Part shown: positions 1 through 11,508 of the stretch, piece by piece
How the letters are laid out: every line of letters begins with the position of its first letter
Numbering within the stretch: position 1 is the stretch's first letter
Assembly: GCA_036320915.1 (NCBI GenBank)
Contig: JAXBDG010000006.1
Location: 1,426,001 to 1,490,000, forward strand
Length of the DNA stretch: 64,000 nucleotides
Direction of reading: 5' to 3'
From: Linnemannia elongata
Lineage: Eukaryota > Mortierellomycota > Mortierellomycetes > Mortierellales > Mortierellaceae
Position numbers and translations under genes: made by a program
The notes under the pieces: generated by a model
Databases searched by the model: none
Told to the model about the DNA's origin: nothing
The model's input: only the letters and a program-made list of their open reading frames with translations

Positions 1-1017
1 CTGCACTCGCTGATCAAGATGTCAGGTCAGCCTTCACCGTCCTTGCAGTCGCCGCTAAACTCGCCTTTTGTCCCTGTCGAGTTGGGTCGATCTTTCCACA
101 AGAAGGAGAGTCAAAGTCAAAAGTCGCCTTCGAATAGAGGAGCCAATGACCCTGCTGTGCCCGTGTTGACTCAGCCACCAGAGGCTCGTAACAGGAACCT
201 AGATGCAACGTCGTTGTCGTTTGTGGGTGGGTCGTCGATGAAGGGTGGCAGTGGTGGTGGTCGAGCGAGGAAGCCTGGGATGACTCATTCTGTCTCTGCG
301 CCTGGCGGGTTCCTTCCCATCATGACTGTCTCTGCACCCGACTCTTCTGCCGGCAAAGCTTCTGAGTCAATAGCCGAGGATGTTTTGGGACGGCCTGTCA
401 AAGCAGCGGCAACCAAGAAGCGTGTGAGTCTGCACTCACCCTCTCTTCCCACCAAGCAGCCCGTGGGGATCTTGAAGAACGCGCAGAGAGGTGCTCGCAA
501 GGCAAGTCTGACAGTCCCTGGCGCGGTCATGTTCCCGGTCCAGTCTTCTCCTATAGCCATTGCTTCGGCTTGTTCGACATTGGCTTCTTCCTCCTCGCCC
601 TCGACTCCAACTACGGTGGGGGGAGGAGGTGCTGGTGGGACGCATAGCGCGGGGACTTTGGCGACTACATTCAAGATTGTGATGGACGCTGACACGATTG
701 TTGCGCTCCAGGTCCTTGAAGACAGCAGCTTTGTCTTGACTATGCCCGAACTGCGGTCCCGTGTCAAGGCCAAGCTGACAAAGTCCAACATTCAACTACC
801 AGACAAGTTTGATCTGCTCTGGACTGTGCCGACAAACTCTATGACCTTGGCGTCGCCCTCACCTTCAACTCCTACTTCTGGGATGTCAGCCATGTCGATT
901 AACAACCAAGCTGGTGCTGCCTTGGACCAAGGTGTTATGCTCAAGACTGACGAAGACCTCCACCGCGCCATCCATGCCTCCCGCAACCACAAGGTCACCC
1001 TCCGCTGCATCCTTTAA
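1..1017 (+). CDS. PB1-domain-like protein, C-terminal part (5' end outside window)
   Basis: The reading frame is open from base 1, so the first in-frame ATG (19) need not be the start and the gene probably begins upstream. The first ~210 visible residues are Ser/Pro/Gly-rich and look disordered. From about residue 217 (TFKIVMDADTIVALQV) to the final residues (KVTLRCIL) the protein has the pattern of a PB1 fold: a basic first strand, a helix rich in Lys/Arg, a Ser/Pro-rich insertion, then LKTDEDLHRAIHA near the end. In fungi, PB1 domains at the C-terminus occur in polarity and NADPH-oxidase regulators such as Cdc24, Bem1 and NoxR. I infer one of these but cannot choose, because the catalytic or SH3 part would lie outside the window. 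The stop is TAA at 1015-1017. Confidence 0.6.
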   Translation: MHSLIKMSGQPSPSLQSPLNSPFVPVELGRSFHKKESQSQKSPSNRGANDPAVPVLTQPPEARNRNLDATSLSFVGGSSMKGGSGGGRARKPGMTHSVSAPGGFLPIMTVSAPDSSAGKASESIAEDVLGRPVKAAATKKRVSLHSPSLPTKQPVGILKNAQRGARKASLTVPGAVMFPVQSSPIAIASACSTLASSSSPSTPTTVGGGGAGGTHSAGTLATTFKIVMDADTIVALQVLEDSSFVLTMPELRSRVKAKLTKSNIQLPDKFDLLWTVPTNSMTLASPSPSTPTSGMSAMSINNQAGAALDQGVMLKTDEDLHRAIHASRNHKVTLRCIL

Positions 1018-1283
1018 TTTTTTTTTCTCCTTTTGTTTATGACTTCAACGACCCCTTCCCATCAAACTCCCTTTTTGTACATAATGTCGATAACGTTTAT
1101 AACGATCGCTTGTCTGATGACTTTTTTATTTCATGACCCCATCCCCCTTACCCTCCGAGTTAATGACTCCTTCAAAGCACACTTTCTTGTAGATACCCTT
1201 CTTTTGTTATACACACTCACACACTCTCTGCATCAAATAGAATTACTTTAATAATAATAAAAACACCGAAGCATAATAATCTT

Positions 1284-3146
1284 TCAGTTCTTCAACACCA
1301 ACCCAGACCCCTCTTCAAGTACACCTTGCAGCTCCTCTATCAAGTTGTCCTTCAACCCACCAATCTCGTGCAACTTTGGCCAACACTGCCGCATCCACCG
1401 GATTTCGTCCGCACCCATCTTCAAGAGTTTGACGCCCTTGACGTTCAGCACCCGGAGATTGACAAGGTTCTTGAGATGGTAGAGCCCACTCTCAAGGGAC
1501 ATGTCCAAGCTGGTAAGGGGTTGTTTGTGGAGTTCTCCTGGGGCTGCCGACTCGCCGTAAGGGCCTTGGGAGCCGAGAGTTAGGGAATGGAGACGAGTCA
1601 GTGTGCCCAGTTGACGGTAGATGTTTCGGATCTTTCGTCTACTCAGAAGTTTCGCTGGGGCCGTCGTTGCTGTTAATTCTGAAGACGCCTGTTGTTGGAA
1701 GAAGACAAGGTCTTCTGGGTCAAGAGAAAACTCATCCGCAGTAGCGACCCCATAATGATTTGAATAGTCGATAAAGGAGATCTCCAAAACCTCCAAATCA
1801 CGACAGATCCACGTATCCGCATTGGGAGTACTAAACATTCCCACAGAGAGACAAGCCGGCCTGCGAGTACATTCCACTCTAAAGACAATCAGATGAGGAC
1901 AGGTCTGGAGGATGGCCATGATATCAACGTGCAAAACGCACGCCTCGCGTCCAAATTCGAGAATGGTCAGGGTATCGCACCAGCGCAAGGTGAGGTATCG
2001 TAGAAAACCTGAATCTGACATGAGTTCAGTTCTTGTTAATCTTAAGGACTCGATTGCCTCGCTCGGTCCGGGTAGGACGGTCGTGAGTCTGTCGTCAATG
2101 GCTCCCAAGTTGAAGGTTAGATGCTTGATGCGAGATCCTCCTTGGTGTTGGTGAAGATGGGACAGGTTGAAGATGAACGAGAAAGGGTCTATACTGGATG
2201 GACGGTAGATGGGCCAGCCTGGCCAGGTTAACGTGTGGAGGTGCAGGCACCGCTGCAGAAATCGTATGATATGAGGGCCTCTCAGACCAGAGTACACTCC
2301 CATCAGATGGACCTCCCGCATGGCCGGGAACGACTCTGGCCACGAATACTCCCTCTCTTCCTCTATATAGACATCAACCCCGAATGAAATCTCTTCCTCA
2401 TCATACTCGACCTGGTCCTGACCAGCCAGAGGAACCTTTTCCCAGTTCAACCATAGGACCTCCAACGTCGGTGGCAAACACTTAAGCAGTCTTTCCAGCA
2501 CCGGTCCGCGGAAATGGGACCATTTAGCAATCCGCAGTTCTCGGAGGAAAGGGTGACACTTCAATGGGTCCATCAACACCGGTAGAACCCAGGCATCGAT
2601 CGAGCCAAAGTTAAATTCACACTTGGTCAACCGCGCATTCTGGCCCATCAGCGCCCCCAATGCCTCAGCCGCAAACACATTCCTCTCTTTGATTGCCTCG
2701 TTAGTCTCGGGCGCCTCCACAAACAGCGAGTCCACATCGTTCTCCTCTCTTTCCTCATCAACAAAAGTTGTCGCCAACTCCAAAAGACCACGACACCGAG
2801 AGTCCTCCCGAAACGCAAACAGCACCCCGGGGTTCAAATCACTCGCTAGCCGCCACTGGTCATACTCCAAACTCCTAATCCACTCCGATTTTCCCAGAAA
2901 CAGCCTCTGTTGTGTCAAAATAACACCTTCCCTCTCCTCCTTTGTCGTCGTCATAGTTGTGTCGTCAAGGTCCGGGTACCATTCTCCAAGAAGGCGGAGA
3001 GTCCTCCAAAGGTATGGCTGGAAGGCGTGGAGGAAGACTTTGTTGACACGGGAGCAGTTTTGGAAGTCGGATGGTGTTAGGTGTTGGCAGATCATGTCCA
3101 GCAGGAGGGGAATCTCAAACACTGTTGTTCTTTCGAATGAATGCAT
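1284..3146 (-). CDS. F-box/leucine-rich-repeat-like protein
   Basis: Single-exon gene of 620 residues. Residues ~8-50 (FEIPLLLDMICQHLTP, then SRVNKVF and LWRTL) match the F-box pattern that binds Skp1 in SCF ubiquitin ligases. The rest is built of irregular leucine-rich segments, for example LRELRIAKWSHF and LEVLWLNW, as expected for substrate-recognition LRRs. Acidic stretches follow the F-box. Family knowledge: such F-box/LRR proteins are strongly expanded in Mortierella-like fungi and their targets are mostly unknown. The inferred role is a substrate receptor of an SCF complex; the substrate cannot be predicted. The start at 3146 is the only Met placing the F-box near the N-terminus. Confidence 0.8.
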   Translation of the reverse strand: MHSFERTTVFEIPLLLDMICQHLTPSDFQNCSRVNKVFLHAFQPYLWRTLRLLGEWYPDLDDTTMTTTKEEREGVILTQQRLFLGKSEWIRSLEYDQWRLASDLNPGVLFAFREDSRCRGLLELATTFVDEEREENDVDSLFVEAPETNEAIKERNVFAAEALGALMGQNARLTKCEFNFGSIDAWVLPVLMDPLKCHPFLRELRIAKWSHFRGPVLERLLKCLPPTLEVLWLNWEKVPLAGQDQVEYDEEEISFGVDVYIEEEREYSWPESFPAMREVHLMGVYSGLRGPHIIRFLQRCLHLHTLTWPGWPIYRPSSIDPFSFIFNLSHLHQHQGGSRIKHLTFNLGAIDDRLTTVLPGPSEAIESLRLTRTELMSDSGFLRYLTLRWCDTLTILEFGREACVLHVDIMAILQTCPHLIVFRVECTRRPACLSVGMFSTPNADTWICRDLEVLEISFIDYSNHYGVATADEFSLDPEDLVFFQQQASSELTATTAPAKLLSRRKIRNIYRQLGTLTRLHSLTLGSQGPYGESAAPGELHKQPLTSLDMSLESGLYHLKNLVNLRVLNVKGVKLLKMGADEIRWMRQCWPKLHEIGGLKDNLIEELQGVLEEGSGLVLKN

Positions 3147-3366
3147 GTCTTCGTGAATGAGGAGGTGAATGAGAGAAAAAGGGACGGAGGGGAAGGATGA
3201 ATGGAAGAATAAAGAACGAAAGGAATGGAGCGTAGATTTGCTATTTTATTCATGTGAAAAGTGCGTGGCTTTTTGAGCTTCGGTCACTATAAAAGATACG
3301 CAGCACTTTGATAACACTGGGCTCTTCTTTGCGCGGCTTGAACTAGGGGATGGTGCTAATAAGAAG

Positions 3367-3400
<34 letters not shown>

Positions 3401-3764
3401 ATTGAGAGGGTCTTGTTCGATGGACGACAAGATTCGCAGACAGCACGACACCATTCAGGAACCTACGCGTCCTCGCCTACAGTTCAAACGCGTCCAGTTT
3501 AAGAAAAAAAAATATGATAGCGAACATACAATCGTCTCTAGTCGATCGTAGCACGAAAATGAAACCAGCGTGGAACTCTATTATTCCTTTTGTTCAATGT
3601 GAAACTTATGTGATGGCTAATATGCATAGAGAATAATGGTCATGGTATCAATGCAGTTTAGAGAGCGTTTTATTATGAAAATAGCAAAATAGTTAATGTA
3701 CAATGAAAGAAACGTTGGAGGAGCACAAACAAAGAGAAAGGTAACAAGACATCGGAGAGGCTGT
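3147..3764. other. intergenic, with A28 homopolymer
   Basis: No convincing coding sequence. It contains an uninterrupted run of 28 A at 3370-3397. It is the upstream region of the F-box gene and the 3' flank of the phosphate transporter gene; I see no recognisable regulatory motif. Confidence 0.6.
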
Positions 3765-6700
3765 CTAGAAGCCCATGGCGAGCATGATACCATATCCGAT
3801 GGTAATGCAACACAAAGTGGCCAAAACAGACAAAGGGACGCCGCTCTTGACAAAATCCATGGTTGACAAGTAATGCATGCCCATGTCGTCAACTTGCGCT
3901 ATGGCAAGCATATTTGGATACCCAGACACCTTTTTTTACGAGTCATAAAGAGAAAGGTGAAAAAAAAGTCAGATAGTAAAAGACAAAAAGGAAGAAATCG
4001 AAAAGTTAACGAGTAAACGCAAAATGAAACGCTTTAGTAGTCGCCCTGATAAACTGGTAACCTGGTAAACAATTCAATATCAACTTAGTCACATTGGGCT
4101 TAGAAAAATCGCGACATACCGGAAGGCCCATAGCAGCACTGCAAACAAGACCGGCGCCCATGACGAGGACTCTTGGATGTGGATCGGCAAATGACATGCC
4201 AACTTGTTGAATAATTGGCAAGATAATAACGGCGGCGACGGTGTGTGACACAAATGTGGCAAAGACCAAGGTCAAGCAAGAAAAGATCAATAGGACGACC
4301 CACATTGAGAAACCAGAGACGGCGCTTTGGATATGATGGGCGATCGTGTCCAAGAGCCCTGAAGAGTCGACAGCCTTTCCGAGCGCGATTCCTCCCATGG
4401 CCAGCACGATGACGGTCCAGAGAAAGTTGTTGAAATCCTCCTTCGTCAAGAGTCCTGTTCCGAAAAAGGCGACGACTGGGAGGATGGCAATGACACCCAT
4501 GTCTCCGAGCTGGGCCTGGAAGGTGTTTTCAATACACCACAGGACGATAGTACCGATAGTGACGAGGGAGATGAAGACCTTTTGGAAAGTCATGGGCTCC
4601 TTGGTTGCGCGCATGGCAGGAATGGTGGGAGTGTCGCGCTGAGGACGCCAGAGGAGGATTAGCCAGGCCCAGATGATGAGATCGATAATGACGCAAAGGG
4701 GGATCGAAACTGCAAACCAGTTGCCCCAGGAGGGAGCGGGGGTCATGTTTTGGATAGTGATGATATTTTGGGGGGATGAGATAGGTGACGCCATTCCACC
4801 GACATTCGCGGCGAGTGCGATTCCCATGATCAAGCAGGGTCCAAAGGTCGACTTATGAGGCAGATTGCGAAGAATCGACTATACAGCAGCAGCAAACAGT
4901 AAGAGATACGAAAGATTAGATTCTGGGATCCTACTGATCATACCGTAAACAACTCAACGTTTGGACTGCTACTGTTTTTTGTTACCTGGATGAGAGAAAA
5001 GCAGAGGACAGGAGCCGCGACGTTACTGATAAACATGGAGGCAAGAGTGGCAACAAACATGTTGGCGAGAAGAACCCACTTTGGATCCGTGCCAGCCTTG
5101 CTCAGAACAGCACTCGCAATGGCCTTGGCAATGCCAAACTTGGAGAGGGCTGAGGCGATAGTAAAACCACCAAGCAGCAACATGATCGTGGGCGAAAACA
5201 TGTACCCAAAGACGACCTTGGTCGCAGCAGTCGTCGAAAGAGTCGCCTTGGTCGTCGGGTCGCGCATGACTTGACAAAGAATCGCCAGCAGTGGGACCAA
5301 AAACGCAGTGGCAAACAAAGGAAAGACTTCAGTCGCCCAAAAATAGGCCACCGTTATCAAGATCGCAAAACACCGGTTCTGCTCGCGCGTGTCAAAGATA
5401 GAGACACACATCAGCAGGGCAAAGATGCCGCAGCCAATGATACCGAGGATGAGCCGGCGAAAATCGGCGGCATTCATGAAATGGATGGCATGGCCACAGA
5501 CCATCCACGGCTCTTGTTCTTTGGGATCAACCGCACGAGCTCCCTCAGCCTTGCGTTCCTGTTGAACCATATCTCTCCAGACAGTGTTGCGCTCCCAGAC
5601 AATGTACTCTCGCAGATGGGCGCGGAGCTCCTTCGCGGCCTGGGACATGCTTCCGTTGGTGCAAGTGCGAGCATAGATTGCCTGAAGTCGAAGGATCTGA
5701 GAGTCCAGATTCTGGCGAGACTCCATCTTGAAGGGCGGGGACTGGTCTACGACCGTTGACATGTACTTTCCCAAGGTGTTGGTGTGGGCAAGCTTGTCGT
5801 GCTTCTTGACAATCTTTTGGAATCCGAGATAGTTTAGGGCGACATACGACTTTAACTCCGAGAGAAGCATGTACGTGTCGATGAGGCGTCGGCGAAGGAG
5901 GGCCTCAGTTGTGAGAGGTGCATAGGCTGATGGACGCAGGTTGGGGTTCTCGCGGGTGATGGTGCCTCCGCCAGTGACAATGTCGCGAACAGCCGAAAAA
6001 GAACGACGGGGGTCCATCGAGAACCTGCGCGCATGACCGACATGGGATTTGGATCGTCGAAGGCTTGATTCAACGCGGGGCTCCTTCAAATTGACAAGGC
6101 TTTGGTGGCGAGTGCCTGGTGTGGAGGAGGGTTCCTGGAGATATTGTGAGCTCTGTTGTTGCCGCTGATCTGGTTGGTGCTGGTATTGTTGGGAGTAATC
6201 CGAAGGGCCTGCCTCAAGTGGTCCGTCCATGGGGTGAACCGTTCCTGAAGATACTGACGTCTTCCTAGTCTTGTCCTTGGCGCTGTCGTCGTCGCCCGAT
6301 TCGATCAAGTTCTCGCGCCTCCAGACAATCTCGGTCAAGTCTCCCACTGAGCTCATGCGGCCATGGGACCTGGGAAGGTACTCGCTTCCGTCGGCCTCGG
6401 ATATGGCAATGGCGGTTCCTGGGTTAGTAGAGTTGCCTTGACCCTCGTGGATGCTTTCGTCGCCAATCGTAGAGCCATTGGCAGTCTGGGCGCCGCCATG
6501 GGATGGGGGGAGCAGTGCACCATCGTGACTATCAGCTCCATCCCTGTCCTGGAGTCCATCTCTCTCCCATCCCATCATGTTGCTCAATTGCGTCTTCTCC
6601 TGCTTGTTCAAGCGCTTCTCGTCGAAAATGTTGATGGATTTGCGGCGCTCCATATCGACGTGGTCCTGCTGGGGTGCTAACTTTAGCTCTTCCAACTGCC

Positions 6701-7190
6701 ATTGACGATCCACCGCATCAAGTTCTGCAGCTAGCTCACGGTCCTTGCGAATATAGAACGCCGTGATCTTGGCGAGTTCCTTGGCCAGTTCCTGTTCGAA
6801 CGCAGCGCTCTCTACCGGAAATATCTCACTCTCGTCATGAAGGGCTGCCTCCTGTGCGGCAGCAGCAACGGCACTCTTCTTGATTTCCTTCTTTCCGATA
6901 AAGCGTCTGAATCCGGACCGTTTTTCCGATGACGATGATCCTCCTTGGCCCTGTTCAAGGTCCGACGGCCGGGGAGGAGGGGTCGCTGTTTCTCCTTCAA
7001 TCGCATTCTGGACATTGTACTTTTCGATGGCGTAGAGGGTCTTCTTGAGGTTGGTGTAGGCGATGTACTCGTTAGCCCAATCAGGCACTAAGAGTCGGTT
7101 CAAATCCAAGAAAGAAGATTGATGGCAAAGAGGATCCTTCTTAGTATTTTGACAGACGAGGTCTTTGTTTGTCGCACAGTGTGGAACCAT
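3765..7190 (-). CDS. SPX-domain low-affinity phosphate transporter (Pho87/Pho90/Pho91 type)
   Basis: Three exons by splice-site reading: 7190-4986, 4878-4120 and 3929-3765, introns 4879-4985 and 3930-4119, all in phase 0, giving 1042 residues. The N-terminal part holds an SPX domain (VPDWANEYIAYTNLKKTLYA), an acidic and Ser-rich linker, and a second SPX segment (SYVALNYLGFQKIVKKHDKL). The C-terminal half is an SLC13/DASS-type multi-pass transporter, with FISNVAAPVLCFSLIQ joined to SILRNLPHKSTFGPC, the block GGMASPISSPQN, and the end AAMGLP joined to VSGYPNMLAIAQVD. Family knowledge: SPX-SLC13 proteins import phosphate at the plasma membrane or export it from the vacuole, and the SPX domain senses inositol pyrophosphates. 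The N-terminus lacks the usual MKF-type beginning of SPX domains, so an unseen upstream exon is possible; ATG 7190 has a good context (caaaATGg). Confidence 0.88.
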
Positions 7191-8284
7191 TTTGAAGGAG
7201 CTGACAAGAAGAAGAGAGACAAGGAGGTAAAGAGGGAGAAGCAAAAGCAGGAACAGGCAAAGAGGAGTAAGAAAGAAGAGGCAGGTCGAGGAAGAAGGGA
7301 GAAAGAGAGCGGCAGAAAGTGGATACGAGAGCAAAGGAAGAAAAATAATGAAGAAAAGTTGAACAGAGCGAGGGGATCTGAAAACAGGAAGCAATAGCAG
7401 CAGCAAGGAAGGGAAACACAACAACCTTTTGTAACTCAATGCCTGTTCGTCCTTTGTCGTGTGTGTCCTTTCTCTCACTCTTATAATTATTCTCAGGAGA
7501 CGGTCAACAGTCTAAGCTAAGCGCAAATGCCTTGCCCCAATGACTCTTTGCTGGCACTCTCGCCCCTTGAGCCGAACCCACCCTGGCCCCCTTTGAACAT
7601 TATTTTTCTTTTGCATTCATGTCTCCGTGTTCGATTCTCTTGTATGAACAAGCGAATAGTAGTAATCGGTCGTAATCTTGCCTATCTGCCCCTCTGCCTT
7701 CTGTCTGGTCCATGTCTGTTTCCTCTGTTTCCTGTGCGACCGAATGCTGTCCGAAAAAGGGAGTCGTGTGATGAAAACTCCCAGGCGGATGTAAAATTTT
7801 ATCTTCCGTGTGTTTTGTCGTGTGCAGGTGGAGATCGAGCCATGCTACTTTTTGGCCGGGTATAAAACAGCAGTAGAGGGTCTTACAAAGTTGGTCGTGT
7901 CGGCTTCTTCCTTAATTGGACCCCAAAAGTAACTGTGTCTTATTTACGCCAAGTGTTACATTTCAGCTGATACCCAGGATGATGTTTAAAGATGAAAAGG
8001 AGTGAGTGTAGGCTGAGGAAAAAATGGAAAAAAAGAAAAGGTAGTGCGACACATTGGCAAAAGGGGCTTCGATAGTAATAGGCGAAGAGGAGAATGAAAT
8101 GGATGTAAAACCCGCAATGCGTTTGGTTTTCACGTACCAGTGTTGAACTGCAGACTGTGACTAAACTTGACCATCGCGTAGTGTTGTTGTTAGAATATCA
8201 AGTGTGAGGGGGGTAATGTAAGGTGGACTAATGGGAATAAGCTTGACCAACGTAGGTCTGGAAAGGAGTACGGCGGCGAAAAAG

Positions 8285-8324
<40 letters not shown>

Positions 8325-9914
8325 CAGTTATGTGAACAGGTTGCGGGGTGCAGAGAAACTTTTTTTGTAGGTGCGTCTGCGTCTGTGTGCACAGAGGTTA
8401 GAGCGCAGATTGCAATCTATGGTGAATGAGGTAAGGGTATGTAGGGGCAAAAAGGTTTGTGGTATAAACAAGAGGAGGGATAAGAGGAGGGAAAAGAGGA
8501 GGGGGGGAAACAAAAAGGTGAAGTATATATGAGGATGTTGAACCAAGCTAAAGGTTCTCCTCGTTATTCATTCATAGTCAGGATTGAAATACCTTTTCCA
8601 TACACTCATTTTCTATATGTGTTTCTCTCTTCAGAACTGCGAACAAAAAAAAAAGGAAAAATGCCAGTCGTGGCCAATCGGTCTTTGCTCGCTACCACAA
8701 CCCATTCGCTCCTCACTCACTCTCCGTCCGGCCCCATTTGTCTTTGTCTGTCCTTGTGCACGCATTCATTTGCCAGGGTAAACCGTTTATGAGCACATCC
8801 AAACTCCTCCACCGCAGAAACTATGCGCTTTGTTGATCATTTTTTTATGCACCTCATCGAATGAAAAAGTTCGCTAACGGAACAAAACAATCATATCCAC
8901 CTGGACAACTTTTCTCCTTTCAAAAGGGCATTTCCGACATGCCATTCATCCCTATTTCTTTGGTCGTGTGGTGCAACACCGATGCAACCCATTGACTCTC
9001 CTTGCCCCTTTCTCGTATGTAATACCACTATCGTTTTTAGCGCGCTACCCCTCTCGCTAAGCCGATCGGCCTTTGCTTACCCTCCCTTGTCCACAATCAG
9101 CAGCATGACTTTTATGCTCACAAGGTTACAGTTCATTCAAAACTATGATCCGTTGCTGTGCGCCATTTCTTTTTTCTCTTTCTTTTGTCCAGAGAAAACC
9201 TTCATCTAAAACTACTGCCCCTTTCTTATTAAAAGATATTCCCTCTCTTCTATCTTGTCACCCCGATCATAATAATGCAGCGAACTGCAATACGCACGAT
9301 CAAAGTTCTCTCTCACACACCTCCTTTCTCCTATTTCTCAAGGTCTCTTGACAACGTCAGCCTTCAACTACTCATAGTCTGCTCTATTTCTTCTAGTTTT
9401 CCTTTGTCCATTGCGAACTGCCTTTTGACTGTCTCAAGTTCAGAGACACGCCAGATATGGGACAACCCCTGGAGAACGTGTGTCAGTTCGATGAGTTGAT
9501 TGGAAAAGAGTATCGAAGCATAAGTTTGCCCTACATCCCCCATGGTCTCACTAGAAGTAGTATGTACTTTTTGGTGTCAACCAGGTCAATGCATTGGGTG
9601 GACCCTAGTCCTCACGTCGCGTTGAATCTATATACCAACTTTCTTCGTGGATAGAAAATGGGTGCGTGAATCGCCTTTGAATTTTGACTATGGATCAGTC
9701 AGTGAGCGTGGAAAAATTGATCGTTTACATGCAAAGTGACCTTATCAGTTCGACTGTTATCGGTGGCTGAGCTTTTTTTTTTTTTTTTTTTTTTTTTTGT
9801 GACCACTTCTGCACGCAGCTTCATATGTAAGCCAACGTCTCTGCCTTTGTCTTTTGAGTCATCGTTCACTCATTCTATTACTTTCTCAGCTCTTTTCTTC
9901 CCGCAAAGTCGTGC
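7191..9914. other. long intergenic region with A39 and T26 tracts
   Basis: About 2.7 kb between two divergently transcribed genes (phosphate transporter to the left, SUA5 to the right). I see no conserved coding sequence on either strand. It contains the longest homopolymer in the window, 39 A at 8285-8323, and 26 T at 9773-9798 about 115 bases before the SUA5 start. I found no CACGTG Pho4-type site near the transporter start. Confidence 0.5.
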
Positions 9915-11384
9915 ATGTTTAATCGAGTCGCTCTTCGACTCTCGCAAAGGACTTCATCTCTTATTGCCACAACCAGACAACACCTCTCAACATCAACCTT
10001 CACAGTAATGACACATTCTTCTCCCTCTGCACCTTCAACAACAACCAACACCTTGACTCCCGCCACCAACTGCACTCTGCCTGCTGCCGCTGCTGTCGCA
10101 GCAGGTAACGGCTCCACCGCCGCAGCACCAACAGCAACAGCGTTCAAGACCGTCCTGGAGACCATCGACCCCGCAACAATCACATACACCTCCACAGACC
10201 TGGAAGACCCTGTCCCCGAAATCTCCCAACCTCACACCCGCGATGTCCTCGACCAAGCCGCCCAGATCCTTCGTGCCGGTCAGGTAGTCGGCATGCCCAC
10301 CGAGACCGTCTACGGCCTGGCCTCGAACGCGCTCGACTCAATCGCTGCCCAGCGCATCTTCAAGGCCAAAAACCGGCCCCAGGATAACCCTCTCATCGTC
10401 CATGTCTCGTCCCTCAAGATGCTCCGCTCAATGCTCAAGGATAACATCATTCCGGACGTTTATGATGATCTGATCAGGACCTATTGGCCAGGACCCTTGA
10501 CGCTGCTCTTCCCTCGATCCAGTTTGATCCCTAACGAGATCACATGTGGACAGGCCACGGTCGCTGTTCGTTTCCCTTCGCACCCGATCACACGCGCCTT
10601 GATCACTGCTTGTGATCGACCCCTGGCTGCGCCCTCTGCTAACTCTTCTGGCAAGCCCTCGCCAACGCTGGCGTCGCATGTGATGGATGACCTCGCAGGC
10701 AAGATACCCATGGTCATCGACGGTGGCCAATGTAGCTTTGGAATCGAATCCACAGTTGTCGACGGATTGAGAGTCCCACCGGCCATCCTTCGTCCCGGTG
10801 GTATCACCTTTGAACAGATCCGACAGGTCAAGGGCATGGAGAAGGTTCAGGTCTACAAGAAGCATTTCACAGACGCGGCAATGGAACAGGCACCTACCAC
10901 TCCAGGAATGAAGTACCGCCATTACTCGCCAGAGGCTGAAGTTGTCCTTGTCGAGTACATCAAGACTGAGCATTCACCTGTGTCGAACGGATCGGGACCC
11001 ACAGGACAGTACGGACGGATCTTGAAGGAGATTGGAAAGTTGAAGCAGGAAGGCAAGAAACGTTTCGGCATCCTCCGCACCTCGTTCACTACAACCACTC
11101 CATCAGCAGCAGCAGCAGCAGCAATCACTCACCAAAACGGCACGACACATCTGCAGGACGACCGGGAAGATGAAGACGTCATCGAGTTTCCATTAGGTCA
11201 AGGATCCAAGCCTGAGGATGTTGCACGCGAGCTCTTCAGAGGACTGCGGTACCTGGATGACCAAAAGGTCGACTGCATCTTTGTCGAGGGTATCAGCGAA
11301 GATGACGAAGGTCTGGCTGTCATGAACCGTGTTCGCAAAGCTGCCTCGCGTACTATCTCATTAGAACCCACGGAGTTCTTGTAA
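9915..11384 (+). CDS. SUA5: threonylcarbamoyl-AMP synthase (Sua5/YrdC family)
   Basis: Intronless gene of 489 residues. Sua5 makes threonylcarbamoyl-AMP from threonine, bicarbonate and ATP, the first step of the t6A37 modification of ANN-decoding tRNAs. The YrdC domain starts near residue 110 with AGQVVGMPTETVYGLASNA and KAKNRPQDNPLIVHV; later come the block RFPSHPITRALI and the APSANSSGKPSPT motif. The linker TPGMKYRHYSPEAEVVLVE leads into the C-terminal Sua5 domain, which ends near VMNRVRKAAS. The first 31 residues are rich in Arg/Ser/Thr and lack acidic residues, which looks like a mitochondrial presequence. A second in-frame ATG at 10008 could give a cytosolic form. Residues 40-80 are low-complexity Thr/Ala. 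Confidence 0.95.
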   Translation: MFNRVALRLSQRTSSLIATTRQHLSTSTFTVMTHSSPSAPSTTTNTLTPATNCTLPAAAAVAAGNGSTAAAPTATAFKTVLETIDPATITYTSTDLEDPVPEISQPHTRDVLDQAAQILRAGQVVGMPTETVYGLASNALDSIAAQRIFKAKNRPQDNPLIVHVSSLKMLRSMLKDNIIPDVYDDLIRTYWPGPLTLLFPRSSLIPNEITCGQATVAVRFPSHPITRALITACDRPLAAPSANSSGKPSPTLASHVMDDLAGKIPMVIDGGQCSFGIESTVVDGLRVPPAILRPGGITFEQIRQVKGMEKVQVYKKHFTDAAMEQAPTTPGMKYRHYSPEAEVVLVEYIKTEHSPVSNGSGPTGQYGRILKEIGKLKQEGKKRFGILRTSFTTTTPSAAAAAAITHQNGTTHLQDDREDEDVIEFPLGQGSKPEDVARELFRGLRYLDDQKVDCIFVEGISEDDEGLAVMNRVRKAASRTISLEPTEFL

Positions 11385-11508
11385 ACACCAACATCATACA
11401 CACAATAAAAGCATGCTAATATAGAACTCACAAAGCATCAACGTCTATGGTTTTATGATCTATGTGTTGTTGCGCTCTGAAATCTCTAAAAAAAAATGTA
11501 TTGCATAA

